A model generated the notes under the pieces. It saw nothing but the letters and a program-made list of their open reading frames with translations. It had not been told where the DNA came from and searched no databases. Positions 35,730 through 46,406 of a stretch of DNA of 64,000 nt are shown one piece after another. Each line of letters opens with the position of its first letter. Position 1 is the first letter of the stretch. Source of the DNA: Amorphophallus konjac. Lineage: Eukaryota > Streptophyta > Magnoliopsida > Alismatales > Araceae. The stretch is taken from assembly GCA_022559845.1 (NCBI GenBank), contig CM040125.1:201354102-201418101 (forward strand), given 5' to 3'. Made by a program: the position numbers and the translations under genes.

Positions 35730-35880
35730 ATTTTGTTCCAGGGGCGCTGCCCCCGGAAACCCCCGCAAGGGGCGTTGCCCCCTTGACCCCCACGACCTGA
35801 CCGGGCAGGTTGAACCCCGTGACCTGACCGCGCAGGTCGATCCGCGTGCGAGGGCGCACGATGGCGAGTTCGGGCTCCAT
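35730..35880. repeat. GC-rich inverted and direct repeat cluster
   Basis: GGGGCGCTGCCCCC and GGGGCGTTGCCCCC, each a short hairpin, stand about 33 bp apart. GACCTGACCGGGCAGGTTGA and GACCTGACCGCGCAGGTCGA follow, about 33 bp apart. Confidence 0.6.
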
Positions 35881-35892
35881 ACTTAACAATTC

Positions 35893-36590
35893 ACTCCCCC
35901 AGACTTGGTGCAAAGAGAAAACCAATGATGCCTTGTGGTATCAGACGTGGACCTCGGAACCTCCGACATGGTCATGATCCGAACACATCTCGAGCCAATA
36001 GTTCGTTAACTCGACCCGCTTCTCCCGGGATCTAATCCCGCAACCCCACATTAAACTTGTTGTGTCTACGGCAGACATTTGCACAGTTTTATCATCATCT
36101 TCGATGCTTCAAACGTGGACTCACGTCCGAACAATGAATGGTCCGACCGTGACCGACACGCACGTATACCTTGGAACCTTCATTTCCCAAGACTGTGCGT
36201 GAAGAGAAAAGTAATGACGTCCCGTGGCATCAGACGTGGTCCTTGGAAACCCCGATATGGCCATAGTCCGCAACCACCTCGGGCCAATAGATCATCAGCT
36301 TGACCCATCTTCATCGGGATCCGATCCCGCACCGACATTAAACTTGCCGCACCTACGGCAGACATCCGTACAGTTTTATCGTTGTCCATGACACTACTAA
36401 TATGGACTTCCGTTCGAATAATGAATGGTCCGTTAGTGACCGACATATATATGCCGGGATCTAATCTCGTGCTTGCATTAAAACTTGCCGTACTCACGGC
36501 AGACATTTGTACGGGTTTATTTTCGTTTACGTCTTCAATACGGATCTTTGTCCGAGCATAAAATGGTCCATGAATGACCAAAAAAATCTG
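35893..36590. repeat. Tandem repeat of ~288 bp, about 2.5 copies
   Basis: CAGACGTGG at 35942 and 36231, and CATTAAACTTG at about 36049 and 36336, give offsets of 289 and 287. A third partial copy near 36476 is offset 140. ACGGCAGACAT and AATGGTCC recur in every copy. Confidence 0.7.
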
Positions 36591-37393
36591 AATGGAACGA
36601 GACGGCTCTCGTCTTCCCCGACCACGCGTGTGGGAATATCAATAAGACCTTTGTGAGTCACGTCTGGACCTTGGGTTCAACCATGGTCATTACCTGACCC
36701 ACATCTAGGCCTATAGCCAGCTGTCTCTGTATACGTCTTTGTTTTGGAATCTAGTCTCGGGACACTTTCCCGCCGCCCTTCGGCACCGGAGATATTAATG
36801 GTGCCCACGCAAGCCTCGTTTGGACCGCGGGAGGCGCCCCCGGAATGGTCCTGACTCGATCTCGCACCCGGCCAATAAACTCGCTGATTTCTGACCACTC
36901 TAACCGGGATTCAACCGAATGTCTTCTATCCCTTTGAACAATAAATTTGCCATACCCTGGCATACATATGCTCTGATTTTCCCCGTGATGATCACGATTC
37001 TCTAAAGCCTGACACTCGTCCGAACATCAAATGGTCAACACATGATCGACATATTTCGAACGCTTGTTTCCCTAGACATAGGGCTTTCCGACTTATTCGA
37101 GACCGCTATCGGCTTGTTTCTCTCGATATAGTTTCCTGGCCATGAGGCCCCTGATTCCCGACGATTAATCAAGGGTGTTCCCCTCTCCGAGGGGATGTGA
37201 ATGACGTCGTGACCTTTATGGCGCGGCGGGTCTCAGTCCCGACACGAACCACACAATCGTCTGATTAGTCAGATCGAGCGCACAATAAATCGTCACTTTG
37301 TGACTGGCACGCCCACGCACTTAATAAATGCCAATAAAAAAATAAACAACGATAATAAATAAAAAGTGCGTCCACAATGCACAAAATGTAAAA
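36591..37393. other. OG1 leader, unassigned segment
   Basis: No credible gene. Isolated words resembling the preceding tandem repeat (CGAACATCAAATGGTC near 37020) suggest further decayed copies. Confidence 0.35.
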
Positions 37394-38019
37394 ATGGAGA
37401 CAAGATTTGACTATGCAAATGTAACCCAATTAATGCAAATAAGATATGGATGGAAAGACAATACAAAGGTGTACACAATGAACCCAAGAACAAAGCAATC
37501 TGACCTCGGTATGTCAATTAAATCATCCAAGAAAGTTACCCCGGTGAACCTGTGCGCTGACCACATGCAGATTTTATGCACAACACGCTAAAATGATGAC
37601 AAGATTTGACTATGCAAATGTGACTCAAATGATGCAAATAGTATATGGATGGAGAGCTAATACAAAGGTCTACACAATGGACCCAAGAATAGAGCAATTC
37701 GACCCCAGGAGGTCAATCAAATCACTGAGCAAAGTTGCCCCCGTGAGCCTGTGCACAGACTGCATGCAGATTTTATGCACAAAACGCTAAAATGATGACA
37801 ATTTTTAACTAAGCACATGAGACCAAAATGATGCAAATAAGATATGGATGTAAATATAATACAAAGGGCTACTCAATGGAACAAAAATCAGTGCAATCAG
37901 ATGTCGGGAAGGCAGTCAAATCATCAATCAAAGTTGTATTGTGAACTTGTCCCTGCGCTTGCCTACAGAACTTATGAAGAAAACTCAAAAATTTGGATAA
38001 TATTAGACTATGCAAATGT
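37394..38019. repeat. 199-bp tandem repeat in the OG1 leader, interrupted by S3
   Basis: Units start at 37394, 37593 and about 37792 (GACTATGCAAATGT, GATGCAAATAGTATATGGATGG, CATGCAGATTTTATGCAC). A fourth unit begins near 38008, is split by S3, and continues at 48115 with GACCCAAATAGTACAAATAG. The two open frames of 65 codons here are repeat units, not genes. Confidence 0.8.
38015..38019. repeat. Target-site duplication of S3 (left copy, AATGT)
   Basis: AATGT directly precedes TGTTGGAACCC. The same pentamer is at 48115-48119 directly after GTCA. Confidence 0.85.
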
Positions 38020-38182
38020 TGTTGGAACCCTAGTTTTGATAATGACAACTATGAATCATGTTTATATTAAAATGGTTAAATCCTTTTATTTTGTCTTCAT
38101 GTCTTGCTCACTTGCTGCAAGTCATTTCACGCTTAAGCACTTGTCTCCGTGCATAACATGTCCTTGCATCTCACCTCTCGAG

Positions 38183-38770
38183 GTCGGTGCAAGCTCTAGT
38201 CGGTGCAATCGTCGTTTGGTATGGACCGTTAGATCTTGTCTCTTCATCTCAGTGCAAATACGTCTTGGTGCAAGCGGTGTCTTGTACTTCTCTTTATCAA
38301 TTCGGTGCAAGTCTCTGTCTCACTCACAAACACTGTAGCCTCGTTTCCATCTCGGTGCATTACGTGTCTAGACATAAATTGGCTCAGTGCATTTCATTGT
38401 ATTTCATTGCAGCATACACTTTTAGGTTCATGCATATCTTGTTTGTGCATCTTTGTGCGTCTCGCCTTTCAGACTCGGTGCAAGGTCTGTCTTGCTTCCG
38501 TTTTTTGTTCGTATGATTCTTCTCTTTCATCTCGGTGCAATTCTCGCAAATCCAACTCGGTGCATCAACTGTGTTACACAGTTGTTTTAAGAGTCCGTGC
38601 ATATCTTTGATCCTTTCTTTTGACTCGGTACAAAGTCTTCTTCTTGTGCCTCTTGGACCCATGTCTGTGCATATGGTGTCAAGCTGTTGTGTAAGTCAAT
38701 ACAATGGTTGACTTGAATATCTCTACTCAGTGCATTCTATGTTTGAACATAACGGTGCAAACTATGCTAA
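38183..38770 (+). repeat. CTCGGTGCAA motif array in S3 5' U3
   Basis: About 17 copies or close variants (TCGGTGCAA, TCAGTGCAT, CCGTGCATA) with spacing of 20-50 bp, upstream of TATA. Repeated in the 3' LTR at 46569-47155. Confidence 0.7.
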
Positions 38771-38957
38771 GCGTTTGATTAAAGGCCGTGTGTTTTTCTG
38801 ACAGAGCTTCTCTCCGAGGAGGGGCACGTGATCCAAGGAAGATCGACCTCTTAATGAGTGCGACGTGGAAGGCTATAACGCTTAGATCGCGACACGTGGC
38901 TGAGAGCCTTCTGGAAGCTAATGGGTGGGAATTCTTCATCCACACGCCCAGTGAGAG

Positions 38958-38964
38958 TATATAT
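38958..38964 (+). promoter_or_regulatory. TATA box of the S3 LTR
   Basis: TATATAT, identical in the 3' LTR at 47342-47348, just after the motif array and before the purine-rich leader. Confidence 0.55.
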
Positions 38965-39730
38965 GAAGACAGTGATTGATGCAGAACGTAGAGGAGAAGA
39001 AGAATGAGGAGTGAGCCTAATTAAAAAAGGAGAGCCTGCACGATCCAGTGAAAAAAAAGAAGAAAAGAGAGCAGCTGAGAAGAAAAGAGAAGTTGCAGAA
39101 GAAAAGGGGAGAGAGAGAGTTCGTGAAGAAGAAGAAGAGAAGCTTCATCAGAAGATCTGTCTTCACTGGAATCTGGATCAAATCCAGTCAGCTCCATGCG
39201 AGCCACATCATGTTCTTATAGCTTGCAGCTTTCAGTTGCTGTGTGTCCTCTTCTTTTGTTTCCCTTTTCTCATTTGTCATTTACTCAAGCTGTTGGTCAG
39301 CGGTTGCAGAGGATTTGTTCCTCTGGTTGGCAAGCTATAAGGCCCAGCGAAGCTGTGTATCAGCGGATGGCAAGCTGTGTTGCCCAGCCGATGTAGGCAA
39401 GCTATGAAGCCCAGCGTTCTTCAAACTATTTGGCAGCAGAATCTACACTCAGGTTTGAGTGTGGGGTAGATGTAGGTCTGGAGAACCGAACCACCTAAAA
39501 AATCCTTTTGTTTTTTATGGTTTGATTCGTTGATTGCTTTCCGCCAGATGCATACTAGGACTGTAATCCAACTGTGGTGATTGATTGAGTACGCATCTCT
39601 AATGCTTGACAGTTTGTCCATTAAATTTGTATTTCTCACTTCGTTCAAATCTTAAATTGATCAAACTTTCTAAAAAGATCCATTCACCCCCCTCTGGATC
39701 TATTTCTATCAGCTCACGCACCCCGTCAAT

Positions 39731-39742
39731 TGGTATCAGAGC
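39731..39742 (+). other. S3 primer binding site (initiator tRNA-Met)
   Basis: TGGTATCAGAGC, two bases after the LTR end. Confidence 0.9.
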
Positions 39743-39875
39743 GGTTTCTGCACAAAAGGTCTAACAACCTGCAGATTCATTCCTGGATTCGGGTTCGGTG
39801 CGTTGTTGGGTTGATCAGTGTCTCTCCCATTGCTTTTGAATTGTCCTGCATTTGATTCTGTGATTTGATCTGAGG

Positions 39876-41748
39876 ATGTCTTCGATTGTTGATTTTCCGA
39901 AGTATGAAGGTTTAGATTTTTATAACTAGCTCAATCAGTTCAGGGAACATGTGATGCAGATTAATCATGATCTGTGGATAATTATTGCACACAGCCCTTA
40001 TGAAGTTCCAAAGGATAGATCCTTATGGAAAGCTTTCGACATATTGAAATTCTCTGAGAATCAGAGAGCCCTGAACCTAGTAAAAGGGGCGATAAATATT
40101 GATAAATTCTCTTGCATTGTCAATTGTTGCAGTGCCTTTGAAGTGCTCGACATGATAGCATCCAGCAGGAGCAGGGACGAAGTGAAATGCGTCATGGCTT
40201 CAAATGAAGATATGGTTCAAGTTGAAGAAACGTCATCACAGGTAGACTCTAACATTGTCAATCTCTCTTTTGAAGATCTGGTAGACTTGAATGAACACCT
40301 GTTGATCATGTATGATAGAGTAAAATCTGACAAAAGGAAATTGAAGAGAGAGCTGGACACACTAAAATCTGTGAATAAGAATCTGAAAAATAATTCGGCT
40401 GAAAATGTAGGTTCGTGTAATGAATGTGCATTCTTGAAGGAATTAATTGAAGATTTAGATTCTGATGACAATATGCAGAAAATTTTAATCACTTCATTGA
40501 AAGAAGAAAATGACTCCTTGCTGGCTCAGAAGAAAGAAAATTATAAATTTCATGATAAATTGATTGAAGAAAACAGTCACTTGAAGGAACAGAATAAAAA
40601 GTTGATGGTTCTGAATACGATCCTTTCTGACAAATGGCTAGCTTTTGAAAGAGGAAAATCAATCTTGGAGGAAAAAGAAGTGAACATAGAAATGAAGTTA
40701 ACATAGGAAAATGAGACTCTAAAAAGTCTAAATGATAATTTGCAAAATCAAGTTATTTCCTGTGAAGACCATATTGTTTCCTTGCAAACTGAAATTGAAG
40801 ATCTAAAGAATTCATTGTCAAAGTTTGTTATGGGAAAAGATAATTTGAACAAGCTGCTTGGAGCTAATGTGAATTTTCAGAAGGAGGGACTCGGTTACAA
40901 TCCTGTAATGAAGAAGGTTGATGGAAATAAATTGAAAACTATTTTCGTTAGAAGTTCAGAATAAGAAAAACCTTCCACTTCATCTGTATTTCAGTTCACG
41001 GCCAAAAGAGGTGAAGAACAGGCAAAAAACTTAAAAAAAGAAAGAAATCAGAAAAAGGCTGGAAGTAAAATGAAAACCAAATTCTCACCCATTGCTGTTA
41101 AAGCTTCTTCTGAATGTGGTACACCTTATGATATTGTGCATGATACAAAGTAATTCTCAATCCAGTCACATCCATACATCAAGAATACTTCATGCCATTA
41201 CTGTGGCATAATAGGTCATCATATGCATGAGTGTAGAATAATGGTTCAAGATGAATTGAATACTAAGATGGTTCATGAAAAACCCCATGCATTCAGAGGA
41301 GAAGAAAATTCAGTGCTTCCAATGTGGGATGCTGGGTCATGTTGTAGCTCACTGCTGGCATGCCTGGGGAGGAAAAAGAAGGTCAAAACCTGAGAATGTT
41401 CTTATGAACAAAACTACTCTTAATAGAAAAATACTCGCATGTTTTGAATGTGGTAAAATTGGCCATCGAGCCTCTGAATGCTGGCATGCAAAAAGAGGTA
41501 ACAATTCTCATGGCAGAACTGTCTCAACGAAAGTTCACCCACAAAGATTCAATGAATACCCTGTCAAGAAAAATTTGAACACTACTACTCAGTGCTATTA
41601 TTGTGGGAGAATAGGTCATATCATGAATAAATGCCATGATTTGGAACTTGATAACAGAAAAACTTGGAAACCTTGGAGTGCATCAGAGAGAGGTGTCACT
41701 CAACTAAGAAGACCCAAGAATTTTTGGGTCCCCAAATTTGCAAATTAA
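39876..41748 (+). pseudogene. gag: S3 gag with shortened N-domain and four CCHC zinc knuckles
   Basis: ATG at 39876, then DFPKYEGLDFYN with a TAG in place of the usual Trp, and WIIIAHSPYEVP. A UBN2-type domain breaks off after CSAFEVLDMIAS, losing about its last 120 residues. A long coiled coil follows, then GKDNLNKLLG and GLGYN. Knuckle CHYCGIIGHHMHEC, a frameshift near 41270, then CFQCGMLGHVVAHC, CFECGKIGHRASEC and CYYCGRIGHIMNKC. It ends NFWVPKFAN. Domain order is as in S1 and unlike S2, where a single knuckle precedes the coiled coil. Stops are few and mostly CAR-to-TAR compatible. Confidence 0.8.
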
Positions 41749-41763
41749 TCTATCTTTGTAGGC

Positions 41764-41806
41764 GTGCCTTGAAGAAGGAAATAAAGGGAAAATGAAACCA
41801 AGGCAC
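41764..41806 (+). other. Hairpin just after S3 gag (8-bp perfect stem)
   Basis: GTGCCTTG (41764-41771) and CAAGGCAC (41799-41806) enclose a 27-base purine-rich loop. It is the same structure and place as in S1 (15254-15301). Confidence 0.6.
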
Positions 41807-43700
41807 ACAAAGGTTAGTTGAATTTAATTTCTTCTCTAGTTTACATCTGTATATTTTCAGTTACAACTCCCTGCATGATTTCTATCCCTCTTTTATAATC
41901 CATGCCGTGTCATTAATTCATGTTATTAGGAGGGTGCAATCTTGTAATAAGTACTAGATGGTGATTCTCATGCTGAAATTAATCATGCTGAATGATTAGG
42001 ATTTTTGCATGAAGTTTAACATAACATCATCATTTAGAGTAACACTTCTGTGAGCTTTAAGAAGAACAAAAACAATAATGTTTGATGGAAATCTCTGCTC
42101 ACCCAGAGGGGGTGCTGAGTCTTTCTAAGGCAGCTGGTCATTAGAGGTATACCCGTTTGAAAAAGAGAACATGAGATTGGGTATCTCTTCTGCTGATTGA
42201 GCTAAAATGTTTGAATTGCTATGAGTTGTTGTCTCTTCTAGTGGAGTGTCACTGGTATTGGTTCAGTAAGCTAGATGTTACCTGGTGGTTGTTTAAAATC
42301 TTGAGAGGCTGTACAATGCTCTAGTGAGAGTCTTTTTGTAGTGTCAGATGATTCTGAAAATACTGGTGCTGGGTCTGTCACTGGAGTAAGCTAAAGTCTG
42401 GTTGAGGAGATTTTCTAAAGGCTGGATGAAGATTTATTTTAAGAGAGTAGTGCTGGTGGGTTGATGGCCGTCCAAGCTGTGCTCTTTGGAAATGCTCTCA
42501 CCCTGCTCACGTATGGCATTCATCTTCACCACCTGTCATTGGTCTATATCTCCCATCACTCTCCACCTTCTAAATGTTTCTGATTGCTCAAGTCAGGGGG
42601 AGTAGTATATATATATAAATATTGTCACCCTTACCCTCTTCAATAAGTAAATGCCCACATCACTCTAAACTAAAAATATCTTGCTGATCTAAATTGAGAT
42701 GTAATTTATCGTGTATGAACATTAAATCCTATCCGAATAGTTCTCACAAATAACTATGAATGATTTCTCAATGTTTTTGAAACAGTCCAAATTGGAAACA
42801 TCTTTGTAAATGGTCTGTTATCTGAAAATCTTTAGTAATAAGCCAATCTGTTGGAAACCTAAGGCTTATATTCCTTCTTTTATGTCTTATTAAAGAGATT
42901 CCTCTGATAAAACTGGGAATACGCCATAATATAAAATAATGAAAGGAATTTTTGGCAGAGCAATGGCATGACATTTGAGAAACTGACCATCTGTTTCAAA
43001 GAAATTCAGTGGTTATGTCATGATAACTAATGCTAACTCTGTTCATCATATGAAGTACGAAAGTATTTGCACTGAGTAACCAGGGTCTCTGGTGTTTGAT
43101 AGACATGTCTCCTTGTGTAAAAAGGTGCAATTATACTGGAATATTCATCAGAAGTTTTTTTTTTAAAAAAAACTTTATAATAAAGAAAAGGGGGAGAGAA
43201 AGGAGTAATGGATTATATTCATGGTTGACCCATGGTTTTCTTCAGTTAATCTCTACAGACTTAAGAAAAATATAAAACTGGGTTCTTCAATCAGCTTTTG
43301 GCTAATGAAAAGGATCGTAAGATTAATGACCCTAATGATTGAGTTGTTTCCCTGAATAAGCTGTTTGACCTTCATTGATTTCAATTCATAAAATATTTTG
43401 TAAAGAACTATTCTGTGAGATATAATCTCATATTCTGTAAATAGCTCCTCTACGAAGAAAGGCATTTTATTTTAAGAAAAGGGTATTTTGGGTATTATCT
43501 ACTGAAGATTGGTAAAGTCGGTAGTATTCCCTTATATACGAAACCCTATCTTACTCTTTACCTTCTTACACTTTCTTTTGAAGCCGAAGCGTCCTCCCGC
43601 TCCGTGGCTTCTTCCCGCGTGCACAACCTGCAACCTTCCACGTCTCCAATCTTTCTCTACCACCCTCTCGACTTTCATATTTCATCTTACCTCCATCCTT
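41807..43700 (+). other. S3 noncoding interior with a conserved SIRE 3' block
   Basis: No credible protein. 42954-43140 aligns with S1 16875-17170 and S2 56260-56580 (CAGAGCAATGGC, TGAGAAAC, GTCATGA). A TATATA-like box with a CT-rich stretch at 43530-43700 precedes the next gene. Confidence 0.5.
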
Positions 43701-43706
43701 GCCGCT
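43530..43706 (+). promoter_or_regulatory. Possible internal promoter and CT-rich leader of the S3 second gene
   Basis: CTTATATACG about 175 bp before the ATG is followed by a C/T-rich run (CTTTACCTTCTTACACTTTC and more). This resembles a plant 5' leader, but no transcript evidence is available. Confidence 0.3.
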
Positions 43707-46058
43707 ATGTCTACTTTGTCAGCTGTGAGCAAAGGGAAGAGGAAGGCAGTGAAGCAGCCGCAGTCGGAAGATGCTATGTCTACGGTGGCCGCTGCACAAC
43801 CTCAAGGTTCGAAAAGATAAAAGAAAGCATCTTCTACCGCGAGGAATGGAGATTCGTCTACAAAGTCTACAGAGGAACCTGTGCTGATGTTGGAAGCCGG
43901 AAAGATTATACCCCCTCGGTATATTGATTTTGCTGATCTAGAGATGGCCTCCGAGTTCCCTGAGGTATTTGAGCTGTTTGAATTCCAGCAATGGATAGAG
44001 TTCTCGAGCATTCATAGGGTGTATTGCCCTAGTCTGGTAGCAGAATTCTATAGCAACCTGAGGTACGATGCTGTTAATTTCACAATCTCCTCTCTGGTCA
44101 AAGGAAAAGTCATAGAGCTCTCTAGGCAGTCCCTTCATAGGACTCTAAGAATTCCCTTAGACGGAGAGATTGAAGGAGAATTCACGTTTAATCTACATGA
44201 TGCTTTTGCCCTCATCACTGACTTACCCAGAAACTTTCATGATAAGCAGCAGACCAAGCTCCGTCTTTATAACACTAACAAATTGTCTGAACCAAAGAGA
44301 CTACTCCATCACATTCTCACCTCCATGATTACTCCACAAGTAGGAGGAAGGGGTAGACTGACAGATTCCCAAAGGTTTATTCTCTACTGCTTGCTGAAGA
44401 AAATCAGAATCTGTCTACCGCACGTGATGATTCAGTTAATGGGAACGTGTAAGGAATCAAGAAGACATTCTCCTTTTGCTGCTCAGTTGACTACAATCTT
44501 CAAAGAGGAAAGCATTTCTCTGGATGGTAATGATGTGTCCGCAATCCCCAAGATGAACATTTATAACATAAGTTTCATTAATACATTCATGAGGAGGAAA
44601 GGAGCCAAACGAACGAGTACTCCTGTCATAAAGGATACTCTTTTGAAAATGGATACAGAAACCCAGGCTGTGTCAGTACCTGAATAGCCAGCACAAGCTT
44701 CATCAGAAGAGACTCACATCCTTGAGTTGATTCAATGTGAAAGTCAGACAGTTCCTTCTCCTTGGAAATCTGCTCAAGTACAAGCTAGTGGAAGTTTAGA
44801 TGAGCAAGAACTACAACAGGACCCAACTACAGCTACTGCACCCGAGGCATCTCAGATTTATGAAATAGTCGTACAGAATGTCCAAAATAAGGATATCATT
44901 CAGGAATTAGACCACAATATCCATGAGATATTTGATGATTTTGGTCAATAGTCACAGAAAAGACCAATCACTCACCAAGCAGAGCTGGCTCGGGAAGAGG
45001 CTCCAACAGAAGAACTAACTAGTGACAGAGAAAAGGAAGTCATTATAGAAGAAGAGGAAATGAGTAAATTGGTCGACGAAGTTATGAGGGAAGCTGCTAA
45101 AATGATTTATGAAGAAACAACTGAATCTTTGGTCAATGAACAAGAAAATGATTAACAGGGAGCTCAACCACCTGCTGAAGAAGCTCAACATGAGCAACCA
45201 ATCGGTTCAGCTCCAGGGGCACCTGAAGAAGTATTACAAGACTATGGCATGGGACCTGCCCCTCACCATAGGATGTCTTTCACTCAGGCTCCTGAGTATG
45301 GTCCACACCTTGGGGAGCTAATCAATCTTGTTATTCCACCTCCTCCACCATCTGAACAGCATTATGAATACTTCACTGAGCTGCCACATTCCAATGCTTC
45401 TACTTCTAGTACACGTGGAACAAATGCTGAATCAAATCTAGCACAGATGTTATCTAAGCTGACAGAGATTGTTCTAAATCAGAATGACTTGATGAACAAA
45501 TAGTTCCTGTTCAGGATTGCTCAAATAGATAGACTAGAGAGCCGAATGAAGCATTTGAAAAAAGTAGTGGAACGTCAACGGATAGAATTTTTGACTGCTA
45601 AGCGAAGGACAGATGAGACTATAAGAGAAATTCTAGAATCTCTTATGCGTATCAACACTCGAATAGGTGACATGGTTAGTAAAATTCAAGATACCAAAAT
45701 CTCCATGCTCACCAATATGGGTCAAATTCTCAGCCATACATTTGATCTAAAAATTGAGTTTGAACTGAGGAAGGGGACAGTAAGCAAGATAGCACCTAGT
45801 CAGCCAGAAATCCGCAGAAAGTTTGAAGTTTTCCAGTCTGAGTTGCAAACTTTGTCAGAGACAGTTTCACAAGTGCTCAATAATCGAGAGTCAGTTACCT
45901 CTCTAGTGGAACGGCTGGGGGACACCTTGCATCGCAAACTTGATAGACTAGCCGATTCCATTAAAGATTTTCATACATCCTTAATGAACAGATTTCCTAC
46001 CTCTGCCTCTAGTTCAGCATATTCTGCAAGAGACAGGGGGAGCTACCGATGTCACTAG
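43707..46058 (+). pseudogene. S3 second gene: envelope-like / putative plant transposon-protein family, five in-frame stops
   Basis: A single frame of 783 codons from the ATG at 43707 to TAG at 46058. It is interrupted by TAA 43818, TAG 44685, TAG 44949, TAA ~45152 and TAG 45501, with no frameshift. N-terminus is Lys/Ser-rich with KGKRKAVK. The conserved core (about 43930-44620) has CPSLVAEFYSNLRYD, a SLVKGKVIELSRQSL segment and FILYCLLKKIRICLPHVM, which fit the plant transposon-protein domain also found in SIRE envelope-like genes. An acidic Gln/Glu-rich middle and a helical C-terminus of about 170 residues follow. No clear signal peptide or membrane anchor is visible. The role is unknown. 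Confidence 0.55.
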
Positions 46059-46087
46059 TATATCCAAATTCCCCATTTTTGATAATG

Positions 46088-46102
46088 ACAAAGGGGGAGA
46101 AG
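46088..46102 (+). other. Internal purine tract of S3
   Basis: ACAAAGGGGGAGAAG about 300 bp before the terminal purine tract. The same word occurs in S1 (about 17898) and S2 (about 57028). Confidence 0.5.
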
Positions 46103-46391
46103 AAGCCATCATCATGTATGAAGAAGACCACATGGACTTTTGCTGAGTACAAGAGCAAGACCACATTTCTTTTACTGTTGAGTGAAATGGCAAAGCGAGG
46201 GATTCAAATCTTTGTGAAAAGAGATGTACATTCAAACACTAATGTTTGTTCTCGTAATACTCATAGAAGCATTACTCTTACATATTACACTTGCATTTTG
46301 TGTGCTAATACAGCTGTATGAAAGACGAGTATTGAATAAATCCTTTTTGTTGGTATTGGCTTAATCATACATGACTCATAGTTGTCATAAT

Positions 46392-46406
46392 AAAAAAGGG
46401 GGATAT
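46392..46406 (+). other. S3 polypurine tract
   Basis: AAAAAAGGGGGATAT directly before the LTR start TGTTGGAACC. Confidence 0.75.

Larger units (their letters stand above)
38020..39728 (+). repeat. S3 5' LTR (1709 bp)
   Basis: TGTTGGAACCC to CACCCCGTCA. It contains the TCGGTGCA array, TATATAT at 38958-38964, a GAA/AGA-rich leader (38990-39150), and U5 with GAACCACCTAAAAAATCC (about 39487). Confidence 0.9.

Noticed and set aside
37394..37790. Two 65-codon proteins in tandem
   Set aside because: They are consecutive units of the 199-bp tandem repeat in a noncoding leader.
43707..46058. Reassigned stop codons (TAA/TAG read as Gln) because all stops in the S3 second gene could be CAR-derived
   Set aside because: Other elements here also have TGA stops from Trp codons and frameshifts; C-to-T decay of methylated sites explains the pattern without a code change.
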